Shown: positions 41,748-50,665 of the stretch, one piece after another
Position numbering within the stretch: the first letter of the stretch is position 1
Layout of the letters: each line of letters opens with the position of its first letter
DNA from: Niveispirillum irakense DSM 11586
Lineage (GTDB): Bacteria > Pseudomonadota > Alphaproteobacteria > Azospirillales > Azospirillaceae
Direction: 5' to 3'
Assembly: GCF_000429645.1 (NCBI RefSeq)
Contig: NZ_AUCG01000021.1
Location: forward strand, 1 to 64,000
DNA: 64,000 bases
Made by a program: the position numbers and the translations under genes
Notes under the pieces: model-generated
What the model was told of the DNA's origin: nothing
What the model saw: the letters and a program-made list of their open reading frames with translations, nothing else
Database searches by the model: none

Positions 41748-43268
41748 CTATTCCGCCACCACGTGGTGATCATCACCGGGTGAAGGTTTTGCTGGCTTTC
41801 GCAACAGGAGCAGCAACGGGATCATCACCAGGGTCACTATCATCATCATCTTGAAATCATTCAAGTAACCGATCATGGACGCCTGCTGGGTGACAATGCC
41901 ATTGATCATCTGCAATGATTGTTCAGGCGTATAGGCGCCGGCCATGGACAGGAACGGATCGACCTGCGGACGGAACGGCGTCACATGTTCGGCCAGTTCT
42001 GCGTGGTTCACCTGGGTGAAATGGGCCAGCGCCGTGGTCACAATGGACACGCCGAGGCTGCTGCCCAGATTGCGCATCAGACTGAAAAGGCTGGCCGCGT
42101 CCGTGCGGTCGGCCGGTGGCAAGGTGGCGAAGGCGACGGTGCTGAGCGGCACGAAGATCAGCCCCAACCCCAGTCCCTGGATGATACCGGAATGGATCAC
42201 CGGCCATTTGTCCATGACGATGGTGAATTCCGTCATCATGTGCAACGACCAAGCCGTAAGCGCCAGCCCCAGGAAAATCAGCAGCCTTGTATCAATCCGC
42301 TGCATCAGCCGGCCCACCACCAGCATGGACACCATCACCCCCACCCCGCGGGGGGCGATTACCATACCGGTGGTAATGGTCGGATAGCCCATCAGCCTTT
42401 GCAGCATCGGCGGCAGCAAAGCCATGCTGGCCAGCACGATAATGCCGACAACGAAGATGAAGGCCAGACCCGTGGCAAGGTTTCGGTCCCGTAGGATGCG
42501 CGGCTCAATGAAGGGACGCCGCGCCGTCATAATATGGACGCCAAAGGCCCAGAAAGCCCCGATGGACAGGGCCAGTTCCACCCAGATTTCCGTGGCGGAG
42601 AACCAGTCGAGCTGTTCGCCACGGTCCAGCATCATCTGTAAGGCGCCGACAGCTAGGCTGAGCATGGCAAAGCCGAAAAAGTCGAAGCTGCGCTGCCGCT
42701 TGGGCGAAGTTGGCAGCCAGATCAGCATGCCGACAAAGGCAAGAATACCCACCGGCACATTGATATAGAAAACCCAACGCCAGTTCAGCGTTTCGGTCAG
42801 CCAGCCGCCCAAGGTCGGCCCCAGGATGGGCCCCACCATGATACCGGCACCCCACATGGCCATGGCCTGCCCATGACGTTCCTTGGGATTGATGTTCAGC
42901 AGCACGGTTTGTGACAGCGGCACAAGGGCCGCGCCAAAGACGCCTTGCGCCACACGGAACGCAACCATCTCCTCCAGGCTGGTGGCGATGCCGCACAGCA
43001 TGGAGGCAAGGGTGAAGCCCGCCACCGATACCAGGAACAGGGGCTTCAGCCCGATGCGATCCGCCATCCATCCTGTCACCGGCGTGACAATGGCAGCGGC
43101 AACGATGTAGGAGGTCAGAACCCAGGTGATGGTATCCTGCGCCGCCCCCAGGCTGCCCTGCATACTGGGCAGGGCCACATTGGCGATGGTGGTGTCCAGC
43201 ACCTGCATCACGGTCGCCAACATGATGGAAACCGTGATCAGACCACGATGTTTGACCTCACCGGTCAT
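41748..43268 (-). CDS. emrB: EmrB/QacA (DHA2) family multidrug MFS transporter
   Basis: A 506-residue inner-membrane proton antiporter with 14 predicted helices. Signatures are the DHA2 helix-1 motif LDTTIANVALPSM, motif A-like GWMADRIGLKPLFL, motif C region GPILGPTLGGWLTETLNWRWVFYINVPVG, and the second-half PPADRTDAASLFSLMRNLGSSLG. It works with the EmrA adaptor, whose gene ends 12 bp upstream, and an outer-membrane channel not found in this operon (the nearest is the RND channel at 50666-52084). Substrates are likely hydrophobic weak acids or dyes. Confidence 0.95.
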   Translation of the reverse strand: MTGEVKHRGLITVSIMLATVMQVLDTTIANVALPSMQGSLGAAQDTITWVLTSYIVAAAIVTPVTGWMADRIGLKPLFLVSVAGFTLASMLCGIATSLEEMVAFRVAQGVFGAALVPLSQTVLLNINPKERHGQAMAMWGAGIMVGPILGPTLGGWLTETLNWRWVFYINVPVGILAFVGMLIWLPTSPKRQRSFDFFGFAMLSLAVGALQMMLDRGEQLDWFSATEIWVELALSIGAFWAFGVHIMTARRPFIEPRILRDRNLATGLAFIFVVGIIVLASMALLPPMLQRLMGYPTITTGMVIAPRGVGVMVSMLVVGRLMQRIDTRLLIFLGLALTAWSLHMMTEFTIVMDKWPVIHSGIIQGLGLGLIFVPLSTVAFATLPPADRTDAASLFSLMRNLGSSLGVSIVTTALAHFTQVNHAELAEHVTPFRPQVDPFLSMAGAYTPEQSLQMINGIVTQQASMIGYLNDFKMMMIVTLVMIPLLLLLRKPAKPSPGDDHHVVAE

Positions 43269-43280
43269 AACAACCTCCCC

Positions 43281-44372
43281 TTAGCGGGCCGGGGCGGCCT
43301 GGGCGGTCGCAAAGCCGGGGAAACCACGGGCGTGGCCGGTATCCACTTCCACATTGACCGACAGGCCGGCCCGCAGCGGCACAGCGGCGGGACTATCCAG
43401 CTTCAGCCGAACCGGCACGCGCTGCACCACCTTCACCCAGTTGCCGGTGGCATTCTGGGCTGGCAGCAGAGAGAACTCAGACCCCGTGCCGGCACCGATA
43501 CTTTCCACCTGTGCCGTCAATGTACGGTCGGGATAGGCATCCAGCACCAGCGTCGCGGTCTGGCCGGGCTTCATATGGGTAAGGTCGGTTTCCTTGTAAT
43601 TCGCCTCAATATAGGTATGGCCCGTCTCCACCAGGCTCAGGGCCGGCAGGCCGGTGGCCATATATTGGCCAACCCGCAGCCGGTCGGTCTGGCTGGCGAT
43701 ACCATCGGCAGGCGCCACAATACGGGTACGGTTAAGGTCGAGCGCGGCGCGGTCGCGGGCGGCCTGGGCCTGCATGACGGACGGATGCTGGTCGGTCGGG
43801 ATGGCGGGATCGCCCCCCAGGCCGGCCAGCGCCGCCGCAACGCCCTGCCGGGCCTTGGCCACACCTTGTTCAGCCGCGCGCAGGTCGTTGCGCACCTCGT
43901 CCAGCCGGGCCTGCGTGGCATAGCCATTCCCGGCCAGCTTGGACTGGCGGTCATATTCCCGGCGGCGGTAATCCAGCGCCTGCTCTGTTTCCTCCAGGGC
44001 GGCCCGCTCCTGCGAATAGGTCGCTCGCAACTGTTCCACCCCCAGCCGGGCATTGGCCAGATTGGCGTCCGCCTGGGCCAGCGCGATCCGGAACGGTTCC
44101 GGATCGATTTCGAACAGCACCTGCCCCTGCTTGACCGGGCCATTCTCCCGCACATTCACTGTAACGATCCGCCCGGACACCTCGGCCGCCACGCTGACCA
44201 TGTCCTGCTGGATATAGGCATTGTCGGTGCCGACATAGCGACCACCGGTCGCCCAGGCATAAAGCCCGGCACCCACCATGATCAAAGGCACCGAAACCAT
44301 GAGGATCAGGCGGCGGGCCCGCGCCCGGCGGCCACCCGAAGCGGATGCGGTTGTCATCGTCACGTCACTCAT
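43281..44372 (-). CDS. emrA: EmrA/HlyD-family periplasmic adaptor subunit
   Basis: A 363-residue membrane-fusion protein: an N-terminal inner-membrane anchor (residues about 24-46, LILMVSVPLIMVGAGLYAW), the lipoyl half VSVAAEVSGRIVTVNVRENGPVKQGQVLFEIDP, a long coiled-coil hairpin (about 95-190), the second lipoyl half RIVAPADGIASQTDRLRVGQYM, and a beta-barrel ending in LRAGLSVNVEVDT. It bridges EmrB to an outer-membrane channel. The start MSDVTMTT is supported by AGGGGA 8 nt upstream and overlaps marR by 8 nt. Confidence 0.94.
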   Translation of the reverse strand: MSDVTMTTASASGGRRARARRLILMVSVPLIMVGAGLYAWATGGRYVGTDNAYIQQDMVSVAAEVSGRIVTVNVRENGPVKQGQVLFEIDPEPFRIALAQADANLANARLGVEQLRATYSQERAALEETEQALDYRRREYDRQSKLAGNGYATQARLDEVRNDLRAAEQGVAKARQGVAAALAGLGGDPAIPTDQHPSVMQAQAARDRAALDLNRTRIVAPADGIASQTDRLRVGQYMATGLPALSLVETGHTYIEANYKETDLTHMKPGQTATLVLDAYPDRTLTAQVESIGAGTGSEFSLLPAQNATGNWVKVVQRVPVRLKLDSPAAVPLRAGLSVNVEVDTGHARGFPGFATAQAAPAR

Positions 44373-44835
44373 CGGATTTCCCCTCATCGGCAGGGACGGC
44401 AGGTGCCGGGGCGGACAGGTTCTCCCTGACCCGCAGCAGCAGACGCATCAGTTCCTGTGCTTCTACCGCTGTCAGCCCCGCCAACGCGTCGTCATAAATC
44501 GTCTGGGCCAGGGCCCGCATTTCCACCATGGCCTCACGGGCCTTGTCGGTCAGGAACAGCAGGCGTTTGCGGCGATCACCGGGATCCGCCCGCCGTTCCA
44601 CCCATCCGCCTTCTTCCATGCGATCCAGCATGCGGGTCAGGGTGATGGGTTCGATCTCCAACATGTCGGCAAGCTCTGCCTGCTTCAGCCCTTCATGCCG
44701 GGATAGCTTGAACATCGCGTGCCATTGCGCGCGGGTCGAGCCGCTCAGCCGGGCCTGCTGATCGAAACGGCGCCCCAGCAGGCGGGATGTCTCCACCAGC
44801 AGGGTGCCAAAGGATTGATGGCTATCATTAGACAT
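44365..44835 (-). CDS. MarR-family repressor of the emrAB operon
   Basis: A 156-residue winged-helix regulator. The DNA-binding core is GLKQAELADMLEIEPITLTRMLDRMEEGGWVERRADPGDRRKRLLFLT, with dimerisation helices at both ends. It is the first gene of the marR-emrA-emrB operon and lies 16 bp from a perfect inverted repeat (44851-44871), so autoregulation relieved by a phenolic or drug ligand is the expected mode. EmrR/MprA of E. coli is the functional analogue. Confidence 0.93.
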   Translation of the reverse strand: MSNDSHQSFGTLLVETSRLLGRRFDQQARLSGSTRAQWHAMFKLSRHEGLKQAELADMLEIEPITLTRMLDRMEEGGWVERRADPGDRRKRLLFLTDKAREAMVEMRALAQTIYDDALAGLTAVEAQELMRLLLRVRENLSAPAPAVPADEGKSDE

Positions 44836-44850
44836 GCATACATATTATAA

Positions 44851-44871
44851 GCTGGCTTATATTAAGCCAGC
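44851..44871. promoter_or_regulatory. MarR-type operator upstream of marR-emrAB
   Basis: GCTGGCTTA (44851-44859), 3-nt spacer TAT, TAAGCCAGC (44863-44871): a perfect 9-bp inverted repeat with an AT-rich flank ending 16 bp before the marR start codon. Its size and position fit a MarR dimer site overlapping the promoter. Confidence 0.75.
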
Positions 44872-44972
44872 ATGGAAAAACAGGGGCAGCCATGCGATAG
44901 GGTAAAGGGCGCACTTGCCAGGGCGGTTGCCAGGGCGTAATCCTGCCGGCTTGGAAATTCATTGCCGGTGGC

Positions 44973-45338
44973 GTGGTGCAGCGGTCCTTCACATTCTGGC
45001 AGGTGATACTGGCAGCAGCGTTGCTGCTGCTGGGTGCTGCTATCGGCCTGCCGGCCGCAGCGCGCCTGTCCGGTGGTGTGTCCGCGTGTCAGGAAGACGG
45101 AAGCTGCCGCCAGACGGTCAGCACCCCGCCACAGCTCAGCATCCTCCAGACACCTCTGCGCCTGGATGGGGGCAAGGCCCTGCCCGATCATGGCGCAGGT
45201 CCGGTCCTTCCCCACCTGCCGGGCTTGATGCTGCTGGCCGCCCGCCCGACGGTGCCGGCAAGCGCAAAAGCCCCCCCCGTCCTGCCAGCCATCGCATGGC
45301 ACCGGATGCAGCCACGGGCACCGCCGGCCCTGGCCTGA
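44973..45338 (+). CDS. Possible small membrane-anchored/exported hypothetical protein
   Basis: A GTG-initiated frame of 121 residues with an N-terminal hydrophobic segment (TFWQVILAAALLLLGAAIGLP), a short C-x5-C (CQEDGSC), and a Pro/Leu/Ala-rich tail. No family is recognised and no good ribosome-binding site is seen. The gap between marR and secDF would otherwise be empty, and the hydrophobic N terminus is the only positive sign of a gene. It may be spurious. Confidence 0.28.
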   Translation: MVQRSFTFWQVILAAALLLLGAAIGLPAAARLSGGVSACQEDGSCRQTVSTPPQLSILQTPLRLDGGKALPDHGAGPVLPHLPGLMLLAARPTVPASAKAPPVLPAIAWHRMQPRAPPALA

Positions 45339-45427
45339 CCCGCCCCCCAATCATCGCCGCGCCAAGACCAATTCCCCACGGATGGTGTCTGCCGGCTTGT
45401 CCCCCTTGATGAGGGATATATCCTTCG

Positions 45428-47962
45428 ATGTTGAATTTCTCCAAGACGCGGACGGCAGTGATCCTGCTGATCTGCGTGCTGGGTGTGCTGTTATCCATCC
45501 CCAGCCTGATCGGCCCCTCCAACATTCCGTCCTGGCTTCCGGCCCGCCATTTCAATCTCGGCCTTGATCTCCAGGGCGGTTCTTACCTGCTGCTGGAAGT
45601 CGATGCCGCCGCAGTGAAGCGTGAGCGGCTGGAAGGGGCGACTGACGAAGCGCGCAGCCTTCTGCGTGCGGGTGATCTGCGTCCCGGCGGCATCAGCGTC
45701 GATGGCGACAGCGTCATCGTCCGTCTGGTGGACCCCAACGATACCGCCCGCGCCAGCGAATTGCTGCGCCCGCTGACCCAGGGCAATCTGCCCGGCGAGC
45801 CCGGTGATTTCACCATCACCCCGGAATCCGACCGGTTGCGACTGGTCTTCACGCCCCAGGCCCTGACCAACCGTGTCAGCAAGGCGGTCGAACAGTCGCT
45901 GGAGATCGTACGTCGCCGTATTGACGAGACGGGCGTGAACGAGCCGATCGTCGCCCGCCAGGGCAGCAGCCGCATCCTGGTGCAGTTGCCCGGCGTGACC
46001 GATCCGGGCCGCATCAAGCGTCTGCTGGGCCAGACCGCGAAGATGACCTTCCATCTGGTTGGTGATGGGGCGGTTGCTCCCGGTGCACCGGCCCCTGCCG
46101 GTTATGACTGGTTGCCCAACAGCGACCGCGCCGGCGGCGAAAGCCGCATCCTGGTGCGTAAGCGGGTGGAGGTGGATGGCGCCACCCTGACCGATGCGCA
46201 ACCCAGTGCCGATCCGCAGAATGGCGGCTGGGTTGTATCGTTCAGCTTCGACCCCATCGGCGCCCGTCGTTTCGCCGATATCACCCGCGCCAATGTCGGC
46301 CGTCCCTTCGCCATCGTGCTGGATGGTCGCGTCATTTCCGCGCCGGTGATCCGGGAACCCATCGTCGGTGGCCGGGGCCAGATCAGCGGCAATTTCAACG
46401 CCCAGTCAGCCACTGAACTGGCGGTTCTGCTGCGTGCCGGCGCCCTGCCCGCGCCGTTGACCGTGGTGGAAGAACGGTCCATCGGACCTGAACTGGGTGC
46501 GGACAGCATTAAGGCCGGCCTGATTTCCTGTATCGTTGGCGTGGTGCTGGTCGTCGGCTATATGTGGTTGACCTATGGCGCCTTCGGCCTATTCGCCAAT
46601 CTGGCCCTTGTCTTCAACCTGTTCCTGACGCTGGCCTGCCTGTCCATGCTGCAGGCGACGCTGACCCTACCCGGTATTGCCGGTATCGTGCTGACACTCG
46701 GCATGTCGGTGGATGCCAACATCCTGATCAATGAGCGCATCAAGGAAGAACTGCGTAAGGGGAAGACGCCGCTTTCGGCACTGGAAGCGGGCTATACCAA
46801 GGCCTTTGCCACCATCACCGACAGTAACCTGACCACACTGATCAAGATGGTGCTGCTCTATATCGTGGGCACCGGCTCGGTGAAGGGCTTCGCCGTTACC
46901 ACGTCGCTGGGCATCATCACTTCCATGTTCACCGCTACCCTGGTGGCGCGCCTGCTGACGGCCATCTGGTTCAAGCGGACCCGGCCGAAGGCACTGCCGG
47001 TGACCGGCCCATTCCCGTTGAAGACGGTGGGCTGGAGCATCTCCTTCATGAAGGGCCGCCACATCGGTCTCGCCACATCGGTGCTCCTGTCCACCCTCTC
47101 GGTGGTCATGTTCTTCAAGCCGGGCCTGAATTACGGCATCGACTTTGCCGGCGGCATCGTCATGGAAGTCCGCACACCCGAAGCAACCGACTTTCCCAAG
47201 CTGCGCGAGGCGATGGAGGGAGTGAATGTGGGGCCTGTTGCCCTGCAATCCTTCGGGTCCGATCGTGACGTGATCTTGCGCATGGAGCGTCAGGAAGGGC
47301 CGGAATCCAACCAGCAGGCTGCCATCCGCGCCGTCTCCGACGCGCTGGAGAAAAATTTCCCCGGCACGGAGATCCGCAAGACCGAGGCTGTTGGCGCATC
47401 GGTATCGTCCGAACTGTTCCATGACGGCATGATGGCTCTGGCTTTGGCCGCCGTGGCCATGCTGATCTACATCACCATCCGGTTTGAATGGCAGTTCGGC
47501 ATCGGCGCCGTGGTGACCATGCTGCTGGACGTGACCAAGACCATCGGCTTCTATGCCTTGACGGGGATGCAGTTCAACCTGACCGCCATCGCGGCCATGT
47601 TGACCATCATGGGCTTCTCCATCAACGACAAGGTCGTGGTCTATGACCGCGTGCGCGAGAACCTGCGCCTGTATCGCAAGATGCCGCTGCGGGAACTGAT
47701 CGACCGTTCCATCAATGAAACGATGAGCCGGACGATCAACACCTCCATCGCCATCTTCCTGTCGATTATCCCGCTGGCCCTGTTTGGCGGGGAAGCGTTG
47801 CGGGAATTCGCCTGGACGCTGCTGTTCGGCATCGTACTGGCAACGTCCTCCTCCATCTTCATCGCCGCCCCGATCCTGCTGTATCTGGGTGAACACCGGC
47901 TGCGCCGGTCGATGACGGATGAGGCGGAACCTGCCACCCCGGCCGAACCCAATAAAGCCTGA
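45428..47962 (+). CDS. secDF: Fused protein-export membrane protein SecDF
   Basis: An 844-residue fusion of SecD and SecF, which use the proton motive force to pull proteins through SecYEG. The SecD half (residues 1 to about 525) has the N-terminal helix, the periplasmic P1 motif GLDLQGGSYLLLEVD, RRIDETGVNEPIV, and helices with GIVLTLGMSVDANILINERIKEELR. The SecF half has YGIDFAGGIVMEV and ITIRFEWQFGIGAVVTMLLDV ... MGFSINDKVVVYDRVRENL. About 12 membrane segments in total. Many proteobacteria carry separate secD and secF next to yajC; here they are one polypeptide with no yajC or tgt beside it, so this may be a second, stand-alone copy. Confidence 0.95.
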   Translation: MLNFSKTRTAVILLICVLGVLLSIPSLIGPSNIPSWLPARHFNLGLDLQGGSYLLLEVDAAAVKRERLEGATDEARSLLRAGDLRPGGISVDGDSVIVRLVDPNDTARASELLRPLTQGNLPGEPGDFTITPESDRLRLVFTPQALTNRVSKAVEQSLEIVRRRIDETGVNEPIVARQGSSRILVQLPGVTDPGRIKRLLGQTAKMTFHLVGDGAVAPGAPAPAGYDWLPNSDRAGGESRILVRKRVEVDGATLTDAQPSADPQNGGWVVSFSFDPIGARRFADITRANVGRPFAIVLDGRVISAPVIREPIVGGRGQISGNFNAQSATELAVLLRAGALPAPLTVVEERSIGPELGADSIKAGLISCIVGVVLVVGYMWLTYGAFGLFANLALVFNLFLTLACLSMLQATLTLPGIAGIVLTLGMSVDANILINERIKEELRKGKTPLSALEAGYTKAFATITDSNLTTLIKMVLLYIVGTGSVKGFAVTTSLGIITSMFTATLVARLLTAIWFKRTRPKALPVTGPFPLKTVGWSISFMKGRHIGLATSVLLSTLSVVMFFKPGLNYGIDFAGGIVMEVRTPEATDFPKLREAMEGVNVGPVALQSFGSDRDVILRMERQEGPESNQQAAIRAVSDALEKNFPGTEIRKTEAVGASVSSELFHDGMMALALAAVAMLIYITIRFEWQFGIGAVVTMLLDVTKTIGFYALTGMQFNLTAIAAMLTIMGFSINDKVVVYDRVRENLRLYRKMPLRELIDRSINETMSRTINTSIAIFLSIIPLALFGGEALREFAWTLLFGIVLATSSSIFIAAPILLYLGEHRLRRSMTDEAEPATPAEPNKA

Positions 47963-48081
47963 CAAGGCTCATCGCCAAGCTGCACAGGGCAACCTGTTGC
48001 AGCTTGGTCGGGCTTGGGGCATTCAACGGCCTACAGGGCAAGCCTCTGGTCCGTGGTTTCACGCCCCCGTAGGAAATAGAA

Positions 48082-48115
48082 AAGCGCCAGCCCCGAGAGA
48101 AGCCGGCGCTTTTTT
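48082..48115 (+). terminator. Rho-independent terminator downstream of secDF
   Basis: AAGCGCC (48082-48088) pairs with GGCGCTT (48105-48111), with an inner GC pair, and is followed by a run of Ts to 48115. It lies 120 bp after the secDF stop codon. Confidence 0.85.
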
Positions 48116-48135
48116 CATGGATCAGAGATGGGATC

Positions 48136-48346
48136 GATCCGGGTTCAGACGCGTCCGAATGGGGCGCTTGAGACCCGGATCTGACACAAGTCCATTGGCC
48201 TTATATACCATCGGTCAAAATTCTTGACCGATGGGACGGCGGCGGCTGCCGCCGCGCGGCCCATGTCGTGTAGCCAAGGGTGCGGAGCGCCTGCCACCGA
48301 TTGAGCGGCACGAAAGCTTGACCATCGGTCAGGATTTCGTGCCGCT
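48136..48346. other. Cluster of four hairpins in a convergent intergenic region
   Basis: Between the facing 3' ends of secDF and the sugar-phosphate transferase lie four inverted repeats: GATCCGGGT/ACCCGGATC (48136-48144, 48173-48181); CCATCGGTCAA/TTGACCGATGG (48208-48218, 48224-48234); GGCGGC-GGCT-GCCGCC (48238-48253); and a 12-bp perfect arm pair AGCGGCACGAAA/TTTCGTGCCGCT (48304-48315, 48335-48346) enclosing TGACC-ATC-GGTCA. The 11-mer ACCATCGGTCA occurs twice (48207, 48321) with TGACCGATGG as an inverted copy between. No reading frame or known RNA family explains this; a small RNA, a mobile palindromic element or a protein-binding array are all possible. Confidence 0.6.
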
Positions 48347-48398
48347 GCTATAAGGTGCCGATGCGGTCGCCAGCGGGCCCGCGTAACGGGCGAAGCCC

Positions 48399-49424
48399 TC
48401 AACCGGCGCTCAAGTTCGCTGTCTTGACCGAGGCGATCATGACGGCGCGATACGAAAGCAAAGTCAGCACAAGGGTCAGCAGGAAGCCTTCCAGCCCCCC
48501 CACGAGCAGACCAGCGCTATTGGGGATCAGCACCATCATCCAGTAGATGAAGGCTGTCCGCATCGGGGAGACCTGCCAGCGCAGCAAATGATGATGCAGA
48601 TGCTCCCGGTCCGGGGAAAAGGGAGCCCGGCCGGCCCGGATACGGGTCACGATCAGGCGCAGACAATCAACCACCGGCAACAGGAAAAGGCCCACAAGCT
48701 GCATATTGGTCATGCTTGACCCTGGCTGAGCTGCAATGCAAAGGCCGAGAAGGCCCATGACAGCGGACATGCCATAAGCCCCGCTATCACCCAGAAAAAT
48801 CCAGCGGCGCATGTTGAAGATAAGGAAGACAAGCCCGCCGGCCACCATCAGCAGGGAAATCCAGGACAGCACACCGGTACTGCCGATATAAAAGAACATG
48901 CCCCAGATCACGGCCATGCCAGAGGCAATGCCATCGGCACCATCACTCATATTGAAGGCGTATTGGAAGCCGACCAGACTGATAATGGTCAGAAGCGCCC
49001 CCAGCATCGGCGCCAGTTCGATGAAGAGACGGCCCCCGAAATCCAGTCTCGCAAGAGCAAGCTCAGGCGCCAGAATGATGGCGAGCGAAAACATGACAAG
49101 CGACACGGAAAGCCGGATGGGCGGGGGTAGATGCGCCCGATCATCCATCATTCCCATCACAAACAGCACAGTGGCGCAGGGCACAATCACCCAGTGAGAC
49201 GAGACGCCACCTTCTATCAGGGACAGAAAAATGCCGATCAGGGTGGCCGGCGCAAGGATGGCCAGACCACCAACCAAGGGCACGGCCCCGCGATGAAGTT
49301 TGCGGAAACTGTCCGGGTGATCAATAACGCCCAGCATCTCTCCAATCCGGGTCGCGTTCAGGCAGACCAGGGCAGATAGACCAATCTGCAGGATAACGGC
49401 TAGCGCAAAGATCAATTTTCCCAC
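48399..49424 (-). CDS. WecA/MraY-family undecaprenyl-phosphate sugar-1-phosphate transferase
   Basis: A 341-residue polytopic inner-membrane enzyme that transfers a UDP-activated N-acetylhexosamine-1-phosphate to undecaprenyl phosphate, initiating a surface polysaccharide. It has the Mg-binding DD in FVMGMMDDRAHLPP, the conserved NMSDGADGIASGM, FLGDSGAYGMSAVMG, and the C-terminal nucleotide loop DREHLHHHLL. The HLHHHLL form is that of the WecA/TagO/WbpL group rather than MraY, so O-antigen, capsule or enterobacterial-common-antigen-like synthesis is likelier than peptidoglycan. No polysaccharide genes are adjacent. The next gene in its upstream direction is more than 590 bp away. Confidence 0.92.
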   Translation of the reverse strand: MGKLIFALAVILQIGLSALVCLNATRIGEMLGVIDHPDSFRKLHRGAVPLVGGLAILAPATLIGIFLSLIEGGVSSHWVIVPCATVLFVMGMMDDRAHLPPPIRLSVSLVMFSLAIILAPELALARLDFGGRLFIELAPMLGALLTIISLVGFQYAFNMSDGADGIASGMAVIWGMFFYIGSTGVLSWISLLMVAGGLVFLIFNMRRWIFLGDSGAYGMSAVMGLLGLCIAAQPGSSMTNMQLVGLFLLPVVDCLRLIVTRIRAGRAPFSPDREHLHHHLLRWQVSPMRTAFIYWMMVLIPNSAGLLVGGLEGFLLTLVLTLLSYRAVMIASVKTANLSAG

Positions 49425-50020
49425 CCTATCGCGCGCGGGTCCCCAGAGTGATGACCAGCAACATCAGCATGGGTAGTGGCAAGCCACACGCCACCGGTCG
49501 GATCAGACCAGGTGGGCAGGAAACCAACAGACCATTTCATCGCCATATATCGCTGCCGGACCAAGGATCACCTCTCGACCACAATCGCCCGTTCAGCGCG
49601 ATTGCGGAGATATGTCTACGCAAGACCATCTTTTACGGTCGATCCGCGGGTATCCTGTCCGTCCCGCAGTGCCAAAACAGTAAGGTTCTACCATATGGCA
49701 ACTCAACCCGAGAAGATATTAGCGTAGGGTTCACCTGCATTAAAAACAGGCCAAGGGCCAGACAAGGGCCTGCGACCCTCCCTGCCAGATCAGCCTGACG
49801 CCATCTTCCCCCTGGAAGGTCTTATACCCAAAGCATAGCCGCAGCGAAAATGATGGCTGAGCTCATTTCATTTACTTGGGGTGACCTGACGGCCGTTCCC
49901 AGACACCGTCAGAATAATTTTAAGTTCTCCTTTTACAACTCGACACAAACGAAATGCATAAAGCGCCCAACCGCAAGAAGAGGTACGCAGAACCTTTCGC
50001 AGCGCAATAAACGGAATGAT
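49425..50020. other. Unassigned intergenic stretch, lower GC than its surroundings
   Basis: Nearly 600 bp upstream of the sugar-phosphate transferase and downstream of the tetR gene. Composition shifts towards AT, especially 49,830-50,030. Short reading frames of 80-116 codons exist on the plus strand but have no recognisable motifs, no hydrophobic or amphipathic logic and no ribosome-binding sites. It must hold the transferase promoter; beyond that I see nothing definite. It could be the decayed remains of former genes. Confidence 0.4.
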
Positions 50021-50659
50021 TTACGTGCGGCGGCGGATGCCCTGCATGAAAATCTCAACAGCCATTTCCACATCGGCCATAATCGTTTCCCGCGTCGGTG
50101 GCTCCGGCATATCAGCCGATAAATGGATCATCGCATCCCCCCAAGCCATGCTGAAGAAAAGACGGGCCGCCCTGGCGGGGTCAGGGATATCGTAATGCGT
50201 TCCCTGACTGATACAGGCGAGATAATCCGCGAGCGGACGAACCCACATCTCCTGCCCGCTATCCCGGAAGGTACGGGCGAGATGGGGAAACTTGCGCCCC
50301 TCTGCCATCATGACACGCAGAAGGGCAAGACTGGCCGGCGATAAAAGCGTATCCGCTGCCCGCCGGCCCATATCCAGCAAAACTTCTTCAGGCTGCCGGC
50401 CGGCCCGCGTCGCACTGTCAAGCGGCGCCAGCACGGATTGGCAGCATTCGACCATCATGGCTTCCAGCAACCCGTCCTTGGAGCCGAAGGCCTGATAGAT
50501 GGTGGCACGCGATCCCCCCGAGAGGGCCAGGATTTCGCTGAGGCTTGCCTTCTCATAACCTTTTTGAAGGAAGACGGTGCTGGCGGCGTCCAGAATAGCC
50601 CGCCGCCGCGCTTCCCCCCGGCCCGATCGACGGGCCGGGGATTGCTCAACCGCAACCAT
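50021..50659 (-). CDS. TetR/AcrR-family repressor of the RND efflux operon
   Basis: A 212-residue regulator. Residues about 18-65 form the TetR helix-turn-helix (RRAILDAASTVFLQKGYEKASLSEILALSGGSRATIYQAFGSKDGLLEAM); the rest is the ligand-binding helical domain. It is the last gene of the adaptor-pump-channel-regulator run, 6 bp after the channel gene, so it is expected to feed back on the operon promoter at 56,430-56,750, where a TGTAC/GTACA dyad is found. A regulator at the 3' end of its own RND operon is less common than a divergent one. Confidence 0.92.
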   Translation of the reverse strand: MVAVEQSPARRSGRGEARRRAILDAASTVFLQKGYEKASLSEILALSGGSRATIYQAFGSKDGLLEAMMVECCQSVLAPLDSATRAGRQPEEVLLDMGRRAADTLLSPASLALLRVMMAEGRKFPHLARTFRDSGQEMWVRPLADYLACISQGTHYDIPDPARAARLFFSMAWGDAMIHLSADMPEPPTRETIMADVEMAVEIFMQGIRRRT

Positions 50660-50665
50660 GGCGGA

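Noticed and set aside
44862-45350. Minus-strand open frame upstream of marR as a gene
   Set aside because: Cys/Gln/Arg-rich translation without motif, and it would cover the MarR operator; neither strand shows a convincing gene here.
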